A program made the translations under genes and the position numbers. The notes under the pieces were generated by a model. The model was not told where the DNA came from and made no database searches. It saw nothing but the letters and a program-made list of their open reading frames with translations. DNA of 64,000 nt from Monodelphis domestica. Lineage: Eukaryota; Chordata; Mammalia; Didelphimorphia; Didelphidae. This document shows positions 59,440-64,000 of the stretch, piece by piece. The DNA is taken from NCBI RefSeq assembly GCF_027887165.1, contig NC_077228.1, forward strand, positions 213,519,635 through 213,583,634, read 5' to 3'. Each line of letters starts with the position of its first letter. Position 1 is the stretch's first letter.

Positions 59440-59446
59440 TTTTATA
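59440..59446 (-). promoter_or_regulatory. OTOP2: TATA box of OTOP2
   Basis: TATAAAA on the - strand within GGATATAAAACGCC; predicts transcription start near 59410-59415. Confidence 0.55.
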
Positions 59447-59449
59447 TCC

Positions 59450-60520
59450 AAGTTGGCATAGGTATTTACAACCACCGACGGGAGGGTCCATAAACCTCTC
59501 TGCCCCGCTCACATGATCCATTTTATTTCGGAGCTGATTTTGGGGAAGAGCACACCGAGATAAGGTTAGATTTATAATCATCCAGTGACAGGCCCTTCCG
59601 GATCTCGCCTCCGCTGTCTTAACCCCCTCCTACCTCCCTTTTAGCGCTTGTGGGCTCGGGCACTGCCCCGCCCCGCATTGCGGTACGGGGAGGGCACCAT
59701 GCCCTCTGTCATCTTTTCCTCCTCGCCGCCCCCCGCCCCAAGTTCCTGGTGTTCCATCTCCCGCTCTCATTCCTAGATCCTTGGGAGTTAACTCTACCCA
59801 CCACCGGCACTCAGATGCTCCTATTCTAAAACTATGTCCTTCTGTGGTTCATTTCTCGACTCCACCCCTTCAGTACCCTGGCCCCTGGCACGCGAAGCTT
59901 GGATAGCACTTTTCCCCATTTCCACCCGACAGCACAGTTTGCTTTTCCAGAACATTCCGTGACAGCTAGATCTTCCTCCCCATCCCCTCTTCTCTTTTTT
60001 TCTCTACTCTCCCAGCCTTCCCAAACCCCAAGAAGCAAAGTCCAGAACACCCGTTCCTTCTTGCCATCTAGGACTTCCTAGCACCTGCTTCTTCTTTATC
60101 CTCGCCCCTTCCCTGAGGTCTGCCTTCCTCTTTATCCCATGGAATTATAGCTGGTTTCTGCTCCTAAGGGGGCCCTTTCCCAGCTCCCCAGTGCCCACCA
60201 AGGGAGACCGCAGGAGATCAAGTTGGCTAGCCCATCACTAGGGGCTTGAAGGTAAGTAAAGCTGTAAATTGGGTACCCAGGAAGCAAGCTCAATCCAGTG
60301 CTTACTTGGACACAAGTTAAAACTACTTCCTGCTTCAATCTGGCTGAATGACAGAGAGAATGAGTGGATTGTCTCCAAAAAGTTTCCTATGCATTCTTTC
60401 TTAGATATTGGAGAGGAAATGTCTCCTCAGATACAGATGGGTCTAGATCATGTCTAAGGGTCTGTCCAACTTTCAGAATCTAAGTTCTAGCTTCTCTAAG
60501 TTGCTCCAAATGTGCCTAGA
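59450..60520. other. OTOP2-USH1G divergent intergenic sequence
   Basis: Mostly unique. A CpG-richer patch at about 59590-59740 could be regulatory. No exon is recognised. Confidence 0.4.
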
Positions 60521-60524
60521 GACA

Positions 60525-60790
60525 GCTAGATGCAGTATGTGGCTAGAGCACCAGTCCTGGACTCAGGAAGAACTGAATTCAAATCCAGATTCAGTCTCAG
60601 ATATTGCCTAGGTGTGTGACCCTGGGCAAATCACTTAACCTCTGTCTGTCTTGCTTTTCTCAACTGTAAAATGGGGATAATGAAAGTACCTACCTCTTAA
60701 GAGTAAGGTGAAGATCAAATGAGAATTTTGTAAAGCTTTTAGCACAATTCCTGACACATAAAAAGCATATAATAAATGCTTGACTGCTTC
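60525..60790 (+). repeat. MIR/MON1-type core-SINE
   Basis: 'agacagctagatgcagtatg tggc' head, 'ctgtaaaatggggataatga' core, 'catataataaatgcttgact' tail. Confidence 0.7.
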
Positions 60791-60804
60791 CTTCCTTAAA
60801 CCTT

Positions 60805-60975
60805 GGATGGAAAGAGTACTGGCTGTGGAGTCAGATTATTTGAATCCTACCTCTCAAGCTTCTTACTTGTGTGACCTTGATCACTTAACCTCCCTGGGAA
60901 ACAGTTTTCTCAATTATAAAATGAAAGAGTTGGGCTAAATGACTTATAAGGTTCCTTCCAGCTCTATTCCTACTA
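60805..60975 (+). repeat. MIR-type SINE
   Basis: 'gtactggctgtggagtcaga', 'ttgtgtgaccttgatcactt' and 'gttccttccagctctattcc' in MIR order. Confidence 0.75.
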
Positions 60976-61003
60976 ATAGGCAAGGATGAGGTAGAAGTCC
61001 ACA

Positions 61004-61140
61004 GCTTCCCCCCCCCCCCCCCTTTTAAACCCTTGCCTTCAGTCTTAGAATAAATACTAACTTTGGTTCCAAGCAGAAGAGCAGTAAAAGCTGGGGAATA
61101 GGGGTTAAGTGATTTACCTAGGGTCACACAGGTAGAAAGA
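61004..61140 (-). repeat. Poly(C) run and truncated WSINE1/SINE1_MD-like SINE
   Basis: About 16 C in a row at 61006-61021, then 'ttttaaacccttgccttcag' to 'gggtcacacaggtagaaaga', where the SINE stops. Confidence 0.7.
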
Positions 61141-61420
61141 TCCTAGGGTAAAGGGCATTGCTGCAAATGGCATGAAAAGTCGCATGTAAATGAACAAACC
61201 AATACCTCGAAGGGTACTGACAAATCCCAAGACTAGGCACTTTTTGAGAGGAGAAAGCGGAGGGACAAGGTATTTTTGGCACATTCCGCAGTCATTTACT
61301 GTCTTCTGAGACTTTAAGCCTTCACTGTCGCTCATGCTTCGAGACTTAGGTAAATCCACGATGATCTGAGATTTCACCAGGATAGGGAACTTTAGGTGTG
61401 GGAACTCGTTCACCTAGGCA
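61141..61420 (-). other. Unexplained non-repeat segment with a short open frame
   Basis: Non-repetitive, CpG-bearing 280 bp between SINE pieces. On the - strand an ATG at 61335 opens 66 codons (MSDSEGLKSQ start, CGMC motif, hydrophobic stretch CLVLGFVSTL...GLFIYM) before running into SINE sequence; the frame extends open upstream to a GTG at 61413. I do not recognise the product. It could be part of an inserted gene copy or a chance frame. Confidence 0.3.
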
Positions 61421-61489
61421 ATAGCAACTTATCTCTAACAGTAAACGCTCCTAGGGAGCAGTAGTAGCCCGAGCTGCATTTTGGGATTC

Positions 61490-61600
61490 TGGGACTTCCC
61501 CAGGATTACTTAGTAAGTAAGTCAGGGGCGTGAGGAATTCGAATTCAGGTTTTCCCGACAGCAAGTCCAGGACTCACTCTAGCAACAGCACAATGACATA
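61490..61600 (-). repeat. MIR/THER1-type core-SINE fragment
   Basis: 'gaattcgaattcaggttttc' and 'ccaggactcactctagcaac' look like a decayed antisense SINE head. Confidence 0.4.
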
Positions 61601-61829
61601 TCACAATAAATAACCGAATCTCAGGAGAAGGGTATATTTGGGCACATAAAGGATGATCAATGACGACTTAAAAGAAAAGAAAAAGGAATATTAAAGAGTA
61701 TCCCTATGCCTAGCACTTACCGCTCTTCTGCCTTGGAACCTTAGCATCGATTTTAATACGATAAAAATACAAGAATATGCAGTCAAAAATATCTTGAAAA
61801 CGTGTGTATATGTTACCCCTAGTTGCGCT

Positions 61830-63180
<1,351 letters not shown>

Positions 63181-63182
63181 TT

Positions 63183-63390
63183 TGTTTTTTAAAAACTCTC
63201 AACTTCCACCTTAGAATCAATACTGTGTATTGGTTATAAGGCAAAGAGGGGTGAGGGCTAGGCAATGTAGGCTAAGTGACTTGCCCAGGGTCACACAGCT
63301 AGGAGGTGTCTGAGGTCAGATTTGAACCCAGAAGCACCTATCTCTAGGTCTGGATCTCAATCCACTGAGCCACCCAGCTACCCCATCTTG
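63183..63390 (-). repeat. WSINE1/SINE1_MD-like SINE
   Basis: 'ttttttaaaaactctcaact tcc' to 'gagccacccagctacccc'. Confidence 0.8.
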
Positions 63391-63589
63391 TGTGTTTTGA
63401 TACCACCAGTGCAACTGTTTACAGGATAGCACCCACCTTCCCTATTTCCCCTTGGAAGCCCAATCCTATGTGGTTTCCTGTGGAGTTGGTGTGAGCATGG
63501 AACCCAGTGGTCAAGGCCTTAGTAAAGAGATAAAAACTGCCCAAGAAAATAGAAAATAAGGGACTGACTCAGAGCAGGAAAGGAGAGGA

Positions 63590-63820
63590 AAACCAATCAT
63601 TTATTAGGAGCCTGCTGTGTGTAAGGAGCTTAATAAATATCTTTAATTGATCCTCACAACAGTCCTGGAAGAAATGTGCTATTATTCTCAACATTTTCCA
63701 GTTGAGAAAACAGAGACAGCCGGAGTTTAATTGACTTGCCCAAGGTCACTCAGCTAGGAAATAACTGAGGTTAGATTTGAACACAAGTTTCCCTGACTCC
63801 AGGCCTGGTACTCAATTCAT
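63590..63820 (-). repeat. THER1-type core-SINE
   Basis: 'caatcatttattaggagcct', 'ccagttgagaaaacagagac' and 'tgacttgcccaaggtcactc'. Confidence 0.65.
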
Positions 63821-63837
63821 TAATTCAATAAACATTT

Positions 63838-64000
63838 AGTAAGGTGGCTGAGTGAATAGAGAGCCAATCCTGGAGATGGGAGGTCCTGGGTTCAAATTTG
63901 AATTCAGACACTTTCTAGCTGTATGACCCTGGGCAGGTCACTTAACCCTAGTTACCTAGTTCTTATCACTTTTCTGCCTTAGAGTCAATACTTAAGATTG
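63838..64000 (+). repeat. WSINE1/SINE1_MD-like SINE, cut by window edge
   Basis: 'gtaaggtggctgagtgaata' head to 'agagtcaatacttaagattg' at the last base. Confidence 0.8.

Overview
The window is mammalian nuclear DNA, almost certainly from a marsupial. It holds four genes, recognised by recalled protein similarity, in the order known from human 17q25.1 but inverted: HID1 (+, complete, 19 coding exons), OTOP3 (-, complete, 7 coding exons), OTOP2 (-, complete, 6 coding exons plus a probable 5' UTR exon) and the first coding exon of USH1G (+, continuing past the right edge). The marsupial inference rests on dozens of tRNA-derived SINEs of the WSINE1/SINE1_MD and MAR1 kinds, THER1/MIR core-SINEs and marsupial L1 3' ends, with no Alu, B1 or other eutherian SINE seen.

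Layout: 1-1540 is the HID1 upstream flank with a long polypurine tract. A CpG-rich promoter leads into HID1 (coding 1751-30808). A convergent intergenic gap rich in SINEs separates HID1 from OTOP3 (coding 34827-45765). OTOP3 contains a 1.5 kb degenerate TA/CA repeat and lies upstream of OTOP2's 3' end. OTOP2 codes on 48670-58950 and has a TATA promoter near 59440. The last 4.6 kb hold an OTOP2/USH1G divergent intergenic region, the USH1G CpG island with its first coding exon (62196-62359), and intronic repeats.

Function: HID1 is a Golgi-associated protein of dense-core vesicle formation. OTOP2 and OTOP3 are otopetrin proton channels and tandem duplicates, with three equal-size exons and matching intron phases. 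USH1G (SANS) is the ankyrin/SAM scaffold of the Usher complex in hair cells. They are neighbours by conserved synteny, not an operon, and no joint regulation is visible.

I found no evidence of an undescribed gene system. The most interesting features are an alternating His-Gly tract in the cytosolic linker of OTOP2, a seven-unit 32-bp minisatellite starting about 18 nt from an OTOP2 splice donor, a NAGNAG acceptor in OTOP2, repeats beside two OTOP3 donors, a HID1 intronic minisatellite, an L1-into-SINE insertion with a perfect 13-bp target duplication, and a pair of hAT-type MITEs, one of which splits an L2. All exon calls were made by eye from frame continuity, splice signals and recalled human proteins. 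Repeat-family names are from memory and their edges are approximate.
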